This document shows positions 46,868 to 55,568 of a stretch of DNA of 64,000 nt, piece by piece. Made by a program: the position numbers and the translations under genes. Source of the stretch: Microcoleus vaginatus HSN003 (GTDB lineage: Bacteria > Cyanobacteriota > Cyanobacteriia > Cyanobacteriales > Microcoleaceae); assembly GCF_022701255.1 (NCBI RefSeq), contig NZ_CP031705.1, forward strand, positions 4,588,001 through 4,652,000, written 5' to 3'. The notes below the pieces were generated by a model. The model did not search any database. It worked only from the letters and a program-made list of their open reading frames with translations, and was not told the DNA's origin. The first letter of the stretch is position 1. Every line of letters begins with the position of its first letter.

Positions 46868-46997
46868 GGGCGGGCTAGAAGCCCACCCCACAAGAAAATT
46901 GAACTTTTGTGGAACAGGCATCTTGCCTGTTCGGGCGGGCTAGAAGCCCACCCCACAAGAAAATTCAATTCTTGTGGAACAGGCATCTTGCCTGTTC
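46868..46997. repeat. two direct 65-bp copies of a triple-palindrome repeat
   Basis: Copy A (46868-46932) and copy B (46933-46997) are adjacent and nearly identical. Each has three inverted repeats: gggcgggctagaagcccaccc, then ccacaagaa..ttcttgtgg, then aacaggcatcttgcctgtt. They lie between the SDR gene and the convergent membrane-protein gene. The ggcatcttgcc core is also found inside that gene at 47158-47174. Confidence 0.88.
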
Positions 46998-47036
46998 AAA
47001 AAAAGGGTGCCTGATGTGAGTAAAACCCGATCGCAC

Positions 47037-47516
47037 TCAAGAATCGAAAGGCTTAATCCACGATCGCCCGATCGCCCAATCCAAAACCAAACCCGCGATC
47101 GCAAACAATACCACACTCTCAACACCGCCAACAGCAAACGGCAATAAGTCTTGTAGTGCGGGCATCTTGCCCGCCTCAAAAGAAAGTCCAGCATCCAACT
47201 GTCCAAAAGCCCGTACCAACCCAAAAGCCAACACCGCACCCGATTTAAGCTGCGGGTTAACATCTCGGCGAATCGCATAGCGGTAAGTCACGCCGAACAA
47301 AAAACCGCCCACAAGTGCGATCGCCCCTCGGAAGGCAAAATTTAGGTCAATTTCCCTTACCTGCAAACTCGCCAGAGAATCCCACCTATCCGCCAGAATT
47401 AAGCTATTACCAAGGGCGATCGCCCCAAAACCCAGCAAACAAGACAAACCAGCAACAGTCCCTGCCTTCAAAGATTCTACCCGTTCAGCCGCACTAAAAT
47501 TTGACGAATCCTTCAC
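47037..47516 (-). CDS. conserved cyanobacterial membrane protein
   Basis: This 159-residue protein has about four hydrophobic helices (around residues 18-40, 60-80, 92-105 and 128-150). AFRGAIALVGGFLFGVTYRYAIRRDVNPQLKSGAVLAFGLVRA is the most conserved-looking block. I know such proteins only as cyanobacterial membrane proteins of unknown role. Residues about 113-120 (FEAGKMPALQD) are coded by a gcgggcatcttgcccgc palindrome, an apparent repeat insertion that keeps the frame. It is divergent from petN. Confidence 0.75.
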   Translation of the reverse strand: MKDSSNFSAAERVESLKAGTVAGLSCLLGFGAIALGNSLILADRWDSLASLQVREIDLNFAFRGAIALVGGFLFGVTYRYAIRRDVNPQLKSGAVLAFGLVRAFGQLDAGLSFEAGKMPALQDLLPFAVGGVESVVLFAIAGLVLDWAIGRSWIKPFDS

Positions 47517-47598
47517 AGCGCCCTCATTTCAAAAATGGCTCAAATTGACTTATCATAAGGTTTGTAGTCACTTTGTACAGTTTGTTCAATAAATAGCT

Positions 47599-47688
47599 AT
47601 GGATATTTTGTCACTCGGTTGGGTTTCGGTGCTAGTTCTGTTCTCCTTCTCAATTTCAATGGTCATTTGGGGACGCAACGGTTTCTAG
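47599..47688 (+). CDS. petN: cytochrome b6f complex subunit PetN
   Basis: This 29-residue single-helix subunit reads [20 protein letters not shown] followed by MVIWGRNGF. It sits at the edge of the cytochrome b6f dimer in the thylakoid membrane and is needed for complex stability. The sequence matches PetN along its full length, including the WGRNG end. The ATG is at 47599 and the stop at 47686-47688. It is too short for ordinary gene callers. It is probably its own transcript, between a divergent membrane-protein gene and the DJ-1-like gene. Confidence 0.95.
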   Translation: MDILSLGWVSVLVLFSFSISMVIWGRNGF

Positions 47689-47779
47689 ATTCCACAATAG
47701 CTTGCGGGGCAAGCTTTTTAACTGCCCCGCATTTTTTTTGATCCTATTTAACACAATCAAAATAACAGGATTTGGAAAC

Positions 47780-48379
47780 ATGACAGCCAAAAAAATCTTA
47801 ATGTTAGTCGGCGACTTTGTAGAAGACTACGAAGTAATGGTGCCCTTCCAAGCACTGCAAATGGTAGGTCACACCGTCCACGCCATCTGCCCGGACAAAG
47901 CTGCAGGCCAAACAATTCGCACCGCAATTCACGACTTTGAAGGCGATCAAACCTACAGCGAAAAACCCGGTCACAACTTCAGTTTAAACGCGACTTTTGA
48001 CGAAATTAACCCGGCAGACTACGACGCTTTGATTATCCCCGGAGGACGCGCCCCAGAATACATCCGCCTCAACGAACAAGTGCTGCAAATTACCCGCTAC
48101 TTTGCCAACAGCAAAAAGCCGATCGCATCTATTTGTCACGGCTTGCAAGTCCTAACCGCCGCCGGCGTACTCGAAGGCAAACGCTGCACTGCATACCCGG
48201 CTTGCAGCCCTGACGTACTCCGGGCCGGCGGCAAATATACAGAAGTTGCCGTTACCGACGCTGTAGTCGATGGCAACTTAATTACTGCCCCCGCGTGGCC
48301 GGCTCATCCTAATTGGCTAGCTGAATTCCTGAAAGTTTTGGGAACGAAGATCGAACATTCAGAGAAAGTCGAAGTATGA
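47780..48379 (+). CDS. DJ-1/PfpI family protein
   Basis: 199 residues from ATG 47780 ([20 protein letters not shown]), with cagga 9-10 nt upstream; a longer frame from 47702 covers the petN trailer and is rejected. The nucleophile elbow is [10 protein letters not shown] with the cysteine in C-H-G; the acidic partner is E in FVEDYE. The family includes glyoxalase III, deglycase-like and chaperone or protease members. Which of these applies is not clear. The stop overlaps the ATG of the DUF167 gene by 4 nt, so the two are coupled. Confidence 0.9.
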   Translation: MTAKKILMLVGDFVEDYEVMVPFQALQMVGHTVHAICPDKAAGQTIRTAIHDFEGDQTYSEKPGHNFSLNATFDEINPADYDALIIPGGRAPEYIRLNEQVLQITRYFANSKKPIASICHGLQVLTAAGVLEGKRCTAYPACSPDVLRAGGKYTEVAVTDAVVDGNLITAPAWPAHPNWLAEFLKVLGTKIEHSEKVEV

Positions 48380-48618
48380 CTATTTTGACAGTCAAAGTTA
48401 AACCGAATTCCAAACAGCAAAGCATCGCAGAACAACCCGACGGCAGCCTCACAATACATCTCAAGTCGCCGCCAGTCGATGGTAAAGCCAATCAAGAATT
48501 AACCATGCTGTTGGCGAAAAAGTTTAAAGTGTCGAAATCGGCGATCGGCATTAAATCCGGTTTTTCCTCCAGAAATAAACTTGTGGAAATACCAATCGAA
48601 CCTTTAACTTTGAAATAA
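48376..48618 (+). CDS. DUF167 (YggU) family protein
   Basis: This 80-residue small alpha/beta protein has [59 protein letters not shown], which is the complete DUF167 signature (APPVDGKAN). The function is unknown. It overlaps the preceding DJ-1-like gene in an ATGA junction, so it is probably translated from the same message. Confidence 0.93.
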   Translation: MTILTVKVKPNSKQQSIAEQPDGSLTIHLKSPPVDGKANQELTMLLAKKFKVSKSAIGIKSGFSSRNKLVEIPIEPLTLK

Positions 48619-48703
48619 AGGTAATAACACATCTATCTAAAGAGGGATACAGACTCAACTTTAAAATTATATATTAATAGTTGTAGAGTTAGAATAAAAA
48701 ATT

Positions 48704-48892
48704 ATGACCATTGAAAATAGAGTCGAAGCAACAGCGAAGAATATTGAAGGCAAAATCCAAGAAGCTGCTAGCGAAGTTACAGGCAATCAGAAAGATAAAT
48801 TAGAAGGTCAAGCCAAGCAAGACCAAGCATCAGCAATTCACCTGAAAGAAGACCTCAAAGATAAAGCAAAAGAGATTGTAGACAAAGCTTAG
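48704..48892 (+). CDS. CsbD family stress-response protein
   Basis: This 62-residue hydrophilic, charged protein has the CsbD pattern MTIENRVEATAKNIEGKIQE, then A.E.TGNQKDKLEGQAKQ. Members are sigma-B or general-stress controlled in Bacillus and often induced by salt or light stress in cyanobacteria. It is a single gene followed at 34 nt by a strong intrinsic terminator. Confidence 0.9.
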   Translation: MTIENRVEATAKNIEGKIQEAASEVTGNQKDKLEGQAKQDQASAIHLKEDLKDKAKEIVDKA

Positions 48893-48925
48893 TAACTGTA
48901 TTCGCTACAAGTTTCCTGCCTACTA

Positions 48926-48960
48926 AATCCCGCAAACGATATGTTTGCGGGATTTTTTTT
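48926..48960 (+). terminator. intrinsic terminator of the CsbD gene
   Basis: aatcccgcaaac (48926-48937) pairs perfectly with gtttgcgggatt (48943-48954) around the loop gatat and runs into eight T residues. This is a textbook rho-independent terminator for the plus strand. Confidence 0.92.
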
Positions 48961-48988
48961 ATAATGAGCCTAAATCATTTGTACCAAG

Positions 48989-50262
48989 CTGGGGGGGTGA
49001 CAACCAGCCTGAAACCCAGAGGTGGTGAGGATTGAGCCAATGTGTGCTAAAAAAAGATAGGCAGCATAATTGTTACACGCTTGCCTATCCAAAAAATAAT
49101 GATACCAACATTTTACCAGACTCATTTAAAAAAACAACTGACCAAAGCTCAGTTTCTTGTAATGACAACTTTGCTATCTGTGATGCAATCAGAAAAACAA
49201 GTGAGATTAGAACGACTGGCACGGGTATTTCCTTACCCAATTACAACGGAAAGTCGGCGTAGAAAACTACAAAGATTTCTGGATTTACCAAACTTAACTA
49301 TCTCATTAATTTGGTTCCCCTTAATTACTTATTGGTTGACCACTTATTGCCGCATTGGTACTCGTTTATCAATTGCAATCGACCGCAGTCAATGGGGGTG
49401 CATTAATCTCTTTATGGTTAGCCTGATCTGGGAGGGAAGAGCAATTCCATTATACTGGTCGTTGTTGCCCAAATTAGGAAATAGTAACTTCGAGTCACAA
49501 ACTACCAATTTAGAGCAAGTTTTACCATTATTTTCAGAATATAAAGTCATCGTTTTAGGAGACCGTGAATTTTGTTCTGTTGATTTGGGAAACTGGCTTA
49601 AGGAAAAGGGTGTGTCTTTTTGCTTAAGACTGAAAAAGAATCTTTGTATCGAAACAGAACATTTAGTTTGGCAACGGTTGGATGAATTAGGAATAGTACC
49701 CGGAACTTCTTTGTATGTTCAAGGGAAAAAAGTGAGGAAAACTCTACCTACTACCGGATTTGAGCTTGCTTGTAAGTGGAAAAGGAACTATGGGAAATAT
49801 CAAGTTAAAGAAGCCTGGTTTATTCTCACGGACTTAGGCTCATTGCGAGCAGCGCTCAATGCTTATAAGCAGCGGATGGGCATTGAAGAAATGTTCCGAG
49901 ACTGTAAAACAGGAGGCTACGATCTTGAAGGAACAAGCCTCAAAGGGAACCGACTTATTAACATGATTCTGCTCATGACACTTGCGTACAGTTCTGCAAT
50001 ATTTCAAGGTAATGAACTGAAGAAAAAGCAGGTACAAGAATATGTATCTCGTCGCACAGAACCAAAGAAAAAATATCGCAGACGGAGTACATTTGGTGTT
50101 GGATTAGATGGAGAAAAGTGGGTTAATTATCTAGAACAATATTCTTTGGAGGTGGAACAGTTAATGAAGTTAACTCCTTCTAAACGCCGCTTTTATCAAC
50201 AAGGTATGCGGGCTGCAACCCTTATACAGTCTATCTCGTAGACCTCTTTGTCACCCCCCCAG
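48989..50262 (+). mobile_element. IS4-family insertion sequence, complete
   Basis: Perfect 15-bp inverted repeats, ctgggggggtgacaa at 48989 and its complement ending at 50262, enclose one transposase gene. A perfect 8-bp direct repeat gtaccaag flanks it (48981-48988 and 50263-50270). The element is 1274 bp and appears complete and recent. The empty site would be a plain spacer. Confidence 0.93.
49099..50241 (+). CDS. IS4-family transposase
   Basis: 380 residues from ATG 49099; a TTG-started frame six codons longer exists. It has the DDE acids D in AIDRSQW, D in VLGDREF, and E in YKQRMGIEEMFRDCK, which exactly fits the IS4 signature Y-x2-R-x3-E-x6-K. The frame is intact, so the enzyme may be active. 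The stop lies 21 nt before the right terminal repeat. Confidence 0.95.
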   Translation: MIPTFYQTHLKKQLTKAQFLVMTTLLSVMQSEKQVRLERLARVFPYPITTESRRRKLQRFLDLPNLTISLIWFPLITYWLTTYCRIGTRLSIAIDRSQWGCINLFMVSLIWEGRAIPLYWSLLPKLGNSNFESQTTNLEQVLPLFSEYKVIVLGDREFCSVDLGNWLKEKGVSFCLRLKKNLCIETEHLVWQRLDELGIVPGTSLYVQGKKVRKTLPTTGFELACKWKRNYGKYQVKEAWFILTDLGSLRAALNAYKQRMGIEEMFRDCKTGGYDLEGTSLKGNRLINMILLMTLAYSSAIFQGNELKKKQVQEYVSRRTEPKKKYRRRSTFGVGLDGEKWVNYLEQYSLEVEQLMKLTPSKRRFYQQGMRAATLIQSIS

Positions 50263-50559
50263 GTACCAAGACGATGCTTAATTGGGGTTATTCGTTGGGT
50301 GGGGACGGGTTGATCAACATTATTGGTGCGTGGCAAAATTCATCTGCGAACCACCCCTACAGATTTTAGTAATTCATAATGCAAAAGCATTAATTTGGTG
50401 GCGGGAATTGTCTCCCTTGCATAAGTTGTGCCATCTTGAGGAGAAAATAATACCTCCAAAGCACTGCGATTAAATTCCATCACCACTGTTCCTACTTGTC
50501 CTTTACAGCACTTCCGGATGTTATGAGGTACAATAGAATCGACTAAAAATAATATACCA

Positions 50560-50943
50560 ATGAAAGCATACTCAGTAGATTTGCGATCCAAAATAGTAGC
50601 AGCCCATGTCGAGCAGAAGCTGTCGATCAGAAAAACAGCAGAAATATTTGCCTGCAGTAAAAGCTTAGTTCAAAAACTTGTCAAGCAACAAAAAATAGAG
50701 GGGAATTTACAGCCTAAACCGAGGGGTAAACCCAGATTCAGTCATTTGAATAATGCGTCACAAGAGTTAAGAGAAATAGTGGTCACACATCCCGATGCAA
50801 CTTTGGTAGAATTGTGTGAGTTGTTCGCCCAAAAGACAGGAAATTGGGTAGGCAGAACAGCCATGTGTAGCGCCTTACAGAAGTTGGGATTAAATCGTAA
50901 AAAAAAACAGTCAGGAGTAGCCAAGCAGGCACAGAAAGAGTGA
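50560..50943 (+). CDS. IS630 transposase, frame A (HTH domain)
   Basis: This 127-residue N-terminal part has two helix-turn-helix units: DLRSKIVAAHVEQKLSIRKTAEIF...KSLVQKLV and a second winged part to LGLNRKKK. It binds the terminal repeats. Near its end, codons for RKKKQ hold a run of nine A (50899-50907), a good slippage site. A -1 shift there continues as KKTVRSSQAGTERVMKLRLDYW into frame B, like normal single-chain IS630 transposases. Confidence 0.92.
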   Translation: MKAYSVDLRSKIVAAHVEQKLSIRKTAEIFACSKSLVQKLVKQQKIEGNLQPKPRGKPRFSHLNNASQELREIVVTHPDATLVELCELFAQKTGNWVGRTAMCSALQKLGLNRKKKQSGVAKQAQKE

Positions 50944-51506
50944 TGAAGTTAAGGTTAGACTATTGGGAAAAAGTCAAGGATATCGAGCCAAAAAATCTAG
51001 TATTTTTAGATGAGACTGGAGTATTGCTAGGTTTAACCAGAACTCATGCACGTTCGCAACGAGGAACTAGAGCCTATGCGGTCAAACCTTTTTATCGAGG
51101 CAAGAAAGTCACAGTAATTGGTGCAATTAGCCTCACGAAAGTAGTGGCATTAATGACCCTGGACAACTCGATGGATAGCAAAGCATTTGAGGTGTTTATC
51201 GAGAAATGTTTAGTGCCACAATTGTGGCCCGGAGCCGTAGTAGTGATGGATAACTTACCAGCGCATAAAGTAGATTCAATTACATCGATGATTGCCGTGG
51301 TGGGTGCTTCTATTTTATGTTTATCCCCATACTCTCCTGATTTTAATCCGATTGAATTATGGTGGTCGCAACTTAAATCTTTATTGCGACAGTTTTCACC
51401 AACCAGCACTAAAATGGTTGACACGATAATTGCTGTGGCTCTTGACTTAATTAATCCGAAACATCTCAAAAACTGGTTTACTAATTGCTGCTACTGTACC
51501 TCATAA
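50940..51506 (+). CDS. IS630 transposase, frame B (DDE domain)
   Basis: This frame holds the catalytic half with D in LVFLDETGV, D in VVVMDNLPAHK and E in SPDFNPIELWWSQLK (DDE_3 type). Alone it could start at GTG 50940 or ATG 50943 (188 residues), but it is more likely made as the -1 frameshift fusion with frame A. The stop TAA at 51504-51506 lies inside the right terminal repeat. Confidence 0.93.
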   Translation: MMKLRLDYWEKVKDIEPKNLVFLDETGVLLGLTRTHARSQRGTRAYAVKPFYRGKKVTVIGAISLTKVVALMTLDNSMDSKAFEVFIEKCLVPQLWPGAVVVMDNLPAHKVDSITSMIAVVGASILCLSPYSPDFNPIELWWSQLKSLLRQFSPTSTKMVDTIIAVALDLINPKHLKNWFTNCCYCTS

Positions 51507-51612
51507 CATCCGGAAGTGCTGTATGTAATTTAATGATTTGTTTTGTTTCAAAATGGGTTGCTTCTAAGTCTTCTGTTAAAGCAACAATATCTAGGTCTTT
51601 AATTGTTTTCAT

Positions 51613-52002
51613 TATTTTTACTTCAGTTTTGGACTTGGCTGGGGGCGGATTGAGCAAGATTAGTCCTGGAGGCAGAAACCGCGTTTTTACCGAAATACTG
51701 CATCCCGGCCTTTAACTAGGAGTGAAAAACCCGGTTGCTTTGGTTCTGATGCGTCAGTTCTAAGGATTATTGGGCCGTGGCAAAATTCACAGGTTAACCC
51801 GCCCCATGCCCGATGCGATTTTCGATTTTCGATTAAAATTACCAATCAATCTGAAATCTAAAATCTAAAATCTAAAATTGCCCCATGCTCATGCCCACAA
51901 AAAAGCCAGGGATGGATATCCCCAGCTCGAAACATACCACAATTAGTTTTGAGAGTTGGTAGGGCGATGTTTCAGAATCGACCCCACCCACTTTTACCCA
52001 AA
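51613..52002. other. intergenic region with repeats
   Basis: No gene is recognised. It holds a reversed copy of the AGAAACCCGGTTTCT-type pair (51679-51737), two-plus copies of atctaaa (51855-51878), and the phrase cgtggcaaaattca (51776), which also occurs at 50329, before and after the IS-bearing region. Confidence 0.5.
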
Positions 52003-53970
52003 TTAAATCAGGGTAATGTCAGCAGCCGTAATGCCCGGTCTGCCATTCAGAATTGCCAGCGTAACTACTCCGTCAGCAGTACCAACACCGTTAGAGTCAA
52101 ATCCTAATCGTCCGGTTGCATTTTCATAAAAGATGAACGGATCTGATGCGGCAGCCCCGGCTGGACCAAACTGGCCAGTGTAAGGACCGCTCTCAAGCAC
52201 CAAGAACGACCTCGAAGAAAGTCGATTCGTACCTTCGACTGCACTCAAGCCGGGGAAGCTGTTGAACTGCAAGATAAACTTGTCTTGACCCGCCACAAAA
52301 TCGCCGATTTGGTCTGGGCTACTACCAACTTCGCCCTCGCCGAAGTTGTTGTAGTAGAAGCTGTCATTGCCTGAGCCACCAAGCAGCGTGTCAGCACCAG
52401 GCCCGCCGCCGAGAGAGTCGTTACCGTCGCCCCCGATTAAATAGTCGTTCCCAAAGCCGCCCAGCAGGGTGTCGTTCCCGCCCCCAGCATTTAAGGTATC
52501 GTCCCCGAATCCTCCGAGGCTACTATTGAATGTGTCGCCGAACAGGATGTCATCCCCGTTACCAGTAGTGACCACATCAGTGCCGTTGCCACCAATAATG
52601 AAGTTGCTGCCTAAGGTATCGGTAATCAAGTTGGCGACTGTGCCGCTAAAGGTGACGCCACTAGCGTAGGAGATGAAGTCGTTACCCGCAACGTTGCCAA
52701 TTACGCGATCGCGCTCGCTGCCAAAGATGATGGTGTCACTTCCCTCGCTACCGTTCATGAGGTTGGTGACGGTGAAGCTGCTGCCAGTAGTAGGATTGGT
52801 GTAGCCAATTAACAGATCGTTGCCCAGCCCGCCTTCGAGAGTAATTAAAGCAGTACCAGTACCAGCAAAAATGGCATTGGTAGCATCGATAGTATCGTTG
52901 CCATCTCCACCGGCTGCATTAGTAAAGATACCGCTCAGGCTGTCGTTGCCTTCACCGCCGACCATTGTATCCGTCACAAAAGCTGCAACGATCGTGTCAT
53001 TGCCCACTCCGCCGTCGAGCAAGTTGCGACCCGCGAAGCCTGCAAATGCACTGGAGGCGCCTACACTCGAAATTACATTCGGCACTGACGCCGACACGAT
53101 GAAGTCGTCGCCTGCACCTCCCAACGCAGTATCAGAAGTCGCAAAAACGTTGATCGTGTCGTTACCGTCGCCGCCCTCAAAGAAGTTTCTGCCACCGCCA
53201 AACTCGCCGATCGCGCCGTAGAGAGAATCGTTACCGCCACCGCCAATCAAGGTGGTTCTCTCAATGCCGAGCGTGATGACGGTGGAAGCAAATGGGCTTG
53301 TCTGGGTAGTGTTGGTAATGACTAAGATGTCGTCGTCAAGATCGCCCGACAGGTAGCTGTTGCTGGCCACACCTCTTAGGGTGTCGTTGCCTCTACCGCC
53401 AAAGAGACTGTCTCTTACATTGATACCTACAACTAAGTCGTCGCCCAAATCACCTCGCACGTAGTTGCTGCCTTCATTGCCAGCGAAACCAATACCCAAA
53501 CCACCCTCTAAAGAGAGGTTGTTGCCACCGCCTGCGATGAAGAAGCCGAGCGAGTCATTGTCCTTACCGCCGTAGAGGGAGTCTCCTCTCTGCGCCCCTC
53601 CCAGCATCGTATCTCCGCCCTGATTACCAAACATCAGGTTAGCTTCGACAGTACCTTGGAGGAAGTCTTCTCCCTCGCCGCCGTACAGAGTAGCGCGGGC
53701 TTCAGCGACTATGGTGTCCGAGCCTGCGTCGCCAAACAGCAAAGCCGGAGTGCGCTGAGATCTGATTGAATCTTCGTCGTCGCCGCCGTATAGGGTATCG
53801 TTCGGGCCAACTGAAACCAGAGTATCATTATCGCCTTGGCCAAATATTAAGCTGCCGCCCAGGGTGGAAGTTCTAATGAAATCCGCCCCGGCTCCGGCGA
53901 ATACTGTATCCGGGCCTAGTCCCGGAAGGTTTAAATCTAGTTGATTAGGATTGTCATCTAACGTTGTCAT
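52003..53970 (-). CDS. RTX-type calcium-binding repeat protein
   Basis: This 655-residue protein is built almost wholly of GG.GND-type nonapeptides and degenerate relatives (residues about 20-560), ending in a non-repeat domain with GDFVAGQDKFILQF, ATGRLGFDSNGVGTADG and LAILNGRPGITAADITLI, the usual C-terminus of cyanobacterial RTX-like proteins that carries the type I secretion signal. It is acidic and very poor in Lys and Cys. No enzyme domain is visible. gaggag lies 9-14 nt before the ATG. It is probably an extracellular structural protein. Confidence 0.87.
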   Translation of the reverse strand: MTTLDDNPNQLDLNLPGLGPDTVFAGAGADFIRTSTLGGSLIFGQGDNDTLVSVGPNDTLYGGDDEDSIRSQRTPALLFGDAGSDTIVAEARATLYGGEGEDFLQGTVEANLMFGNQGGDTMLGGAQRGDSLYGGKDNDSLGFFIAGGGNNLSLEGGLGIGFAGNEGSNYVRGDLGDDLVVGINVRDSLFGGRGNDTLRGVASNSYLSGDLDDDILVITNTTQTSPFASTVITLGIERTTLIGGGGNDSLYGAIGEFGGGRNFFEGGDGNDTINVFATSDTALGGAGDDFIVSASVPNVISSVGASSAFAGFAGRNLLDGGVGNDTIVAAFVTDTMVGGEGNDSLSGIFTNAAGGDGNDTIDATNAIFAGTGTALITLEGGLGNDLLIGYTNPTTGSSFTVTNLMNGSEGSDTIIFGSERDRVIGNVAGNDFISYASGVTFSGTVANLITDTLGSNFIIGGNGTDVVTTGNGDDILFGDTFNSSLGGFGDDTLNAGGGNDTLLGGFGNDYLIGGDGNDSLGGGPGADTLLGGSGNDSFYYNNFGEGEVGSSPDQIGDFVAGQDKFILQFNSFPGLSAVEGTNRLSSRSFLVLESGPYTGQFGPAGAAASDPFIFYENATGRLGFDSNGVGTADGVVTLAILNGRPGITAADITLI

Positions 53971-54434
53971 AAAGCTTCACTCCTCTACTTGTTGGTCATC
54001 GCTGGTGCGACTACAGACACTGCCTAGAATACCGAATGTTTGGATTCCGCTGTAGTTTAACCTGTTTGCCAGCCGCAAGTCTAGCCTACTGGCGTTAACC
54101 CTGTCTAGACTTTCTCCCTCGCGGATTTTTTGCTTGTAAGCTTTTATTTTCAAAGTCTTCACCCTTTAATAATCCTGGTGCACTGTCTCAGGTGCTCACG
54201 CTCAATAAGACGCGGCTCATATTCTTAATGTTCCATTCTGGATGGGCGGTCGGGGATCGCGTCCAGGGGAGGAAATTAAAGATTAAAAAAGGCAGATCTG
54301 GGTGATCGGGAAGACAAGGGAAATTGGGAGATTTGTTAATTGGTAACAAGGCTTTGTGGCAATTTCCGGTTTTCCAGGCAGGGCCGTCATTTAATAATTC
54401 TGGCCCGGATTGAACTCGCCAACCGCTCCGGGCT
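53971..54434. other. intergenic region between RTX gene and CobO-like gene
   Basis: A 61-codon minus frame (54162-53977) ends six nt before the RTX gene but covers its ribosome site and has no family resemblance; I do not call it. The rest shows no gene or RNA. The RTX promoter should be here. Confidence 0.4.
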
Positions 54435-55568
54435 TTAAAAGTCTACGCCCCGCTTAAGTTCTACGCCCCGATCGCCGTAGTGTTTGTGACAGTATACCTC
54501 GGAGTGTACGCTTGCCAAGTCAAAGTAAGCGTGGGGTTTGTGGCAGCGCCCGGTGATAATGATTTCTGTATCCCGCGGCTTGCGTAGCAGGGCTTCGACG
54601 ATCGGCTCTACCGGCAGCAGTTCTAAGTCTACTGTGGGATTGAGTTCGTCTAGAATAATCGTTTTGTACCAGCCGCTGGCGATCGCACATTTGGCGATTT
54701 CCCAGCCACGTTCTGCTTCGATGCAGTCTAGCTCTTGCTGTTGCCCCCGCCAAACTATAGCATCTCGGCCGCACCGCTGGTGGTCTACTAGCTGGGGATA
54801 GCTTTGCCGCAAAGCTGCGATCGCCGCATCTTCTGTATAACCGGTGCCGCCTTTGAGCCACTGCACGATTAACACCCGGTGAGATTGGTCTTGACTGATA
54901 CCCCTACCTATTGCCTGCAAAGCTTTGCCCAAAGCGCTCGTAGACTTGCCTTTCCCCGCTCCCGTGTATATTTCGATACCGGAAATATGATGCTCTGCCG
55001 CTGCGGGGTGATAGTGGGGCTTCATTTCTGAGTGTAAGTCGGCAATCTCCAGCAAAGCTTCCGGGGCCGCTCGGCCTGTGGCGATAACTTCTAAATATTC
55101 TGGTTTGTTTTTGAGGGTTTGGACTACTTCGTCAACTGGCAGCAAACCCAAGTCCAATACGGGGTTTAGTTCGTCTAGTACCACGACGGAATAGAGTTCG
55201 CTGGCGATCGCTCCTTTGGCGATATCCCAGCCTCGCTGAGCTTCTGCGCGATCGAAGCGGGTGATTGCTTCGGCCCCAAAATATTCGGCTCTGCCGGTTC
55301 GCACTTGGTCGATCAAGTGCGGAAATGCTCGTTGCAAGGCTTCTATTGCCCCGTCTTCGTCGTAGGAGCGGCCGGGGCCTTTGAGAAAGCGCAGCAACAA
55401 GACTCGCGTGGGCGAGTCAGAATTAATACCCAGCCCGATCGACCGCAACACTACTCCCAAAGCTGCCTGAGACTTGCCTTTACCAGCGCCGTCGTAGACG
55501 TGAATCTGACCCACGGCGCGTTCCGACCGGGATGAGGCTGTCCGAATACCAATGCCATTCCTTACCAT
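54435..55568 (-). CDS. tandem CobO/BtuR-like P-loop protein
   Basis: 377 residues made of two copies of the CobA/CobO/BtuR corrinoid adenosyltransferase fold. Copy 1 has the P-loop GAGKGKSQ (27-34) and VLDELNPVLDLGLL (about 130-142). Copy 2 has GAGKGKST (203-210) and ILDELNPTVDLELLPVE. Both keep the G-GKGK-S/T loop that this family uses in reverse orientation for ATP, and the LDE(L/I)N motif. Both end in ATGR / ITGR and DL(H/A)SE. Normal CobO is one unit of about 200 residues. The product may adenosylate cobalamin precursors, or the duplicate may have a new role. Confidence 0.82.
   Translation of the reverse strand: MVRNGIGIRTASSRSERAVGQIHVYDGAGKGKSQAALGVVLRSIGLGINSDSPTRVLLLRFLKGPGRSYDEDGAIEALQRAFPHLIDQVRTGRAEYFGAEAITRFDRAEAQRGWDIAKGAIASELYSVVVLDELNPVLDLGLLPVDEVVQTLKNKPEYLEVIATGRAAPEALLEIADLHSEMKPHYHPAAAEHHISGIEIYTGAGKGKSTSALGKALQAIGRGISQDQSHRVLIVQWLKGGTGYTEDAAIAALRQSYPQLVDHQRCGRDAIVWRGQQQELDCIEAERGWEIAKCAIASGWYKTIILDELNPTVDLELLPVEPIVEALLRKPRDTEIIITGRCHKPHAYFDLASVHSEVYCHKHYGDRGVELKRGVDF

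Larger units (their letters stand above)
50506..51521 (+). mobile_element. IS630/mariner-type insertion sequence, complete
   Basis: Perfect 27-bp inverted repeats start cagcacttccggatgttatg at 50506 and end at 51521. The element is 1016 bp, flanked by the TA duplication at 50504-50505 and 51522-51523 that IS630 elements make. It carries two overlapping frames joined by a -1 frameshift site. Perfect ends and open frames suggest recent activity. Confidence 0.96.
50340..51612 (-). pseudogene. DUF4926-type gene split by an IS630 element
   Basis: The minus strand starts at ATG 51612 with MKTIKDLDIVALTEDLEA. It breaks at the IS630 insertion (50506-51521) and resumes as KGQVGTVVMEFNRSALEVLF to the stop at 50340-50342. 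Removing the element and one TA copy gives one 84-codon frame without any error. LD.VALTEDL..KGQVGTVV is the DUF4926 pattern; such small proteins often accompany DUF6883 partners or toxin-antitoxin-like pairs. No partner is seen here. The ribosome site before 51612 is weak. Confidence 0.88.

Noticed and set aside
53977-54162. 61-codon minus frame just upstream of the second RTX gene
   Set aside because: Its end covers the RTX ribosome site, and the sequence resembles no family. A leader peptide cannot be excluded but is not supported.
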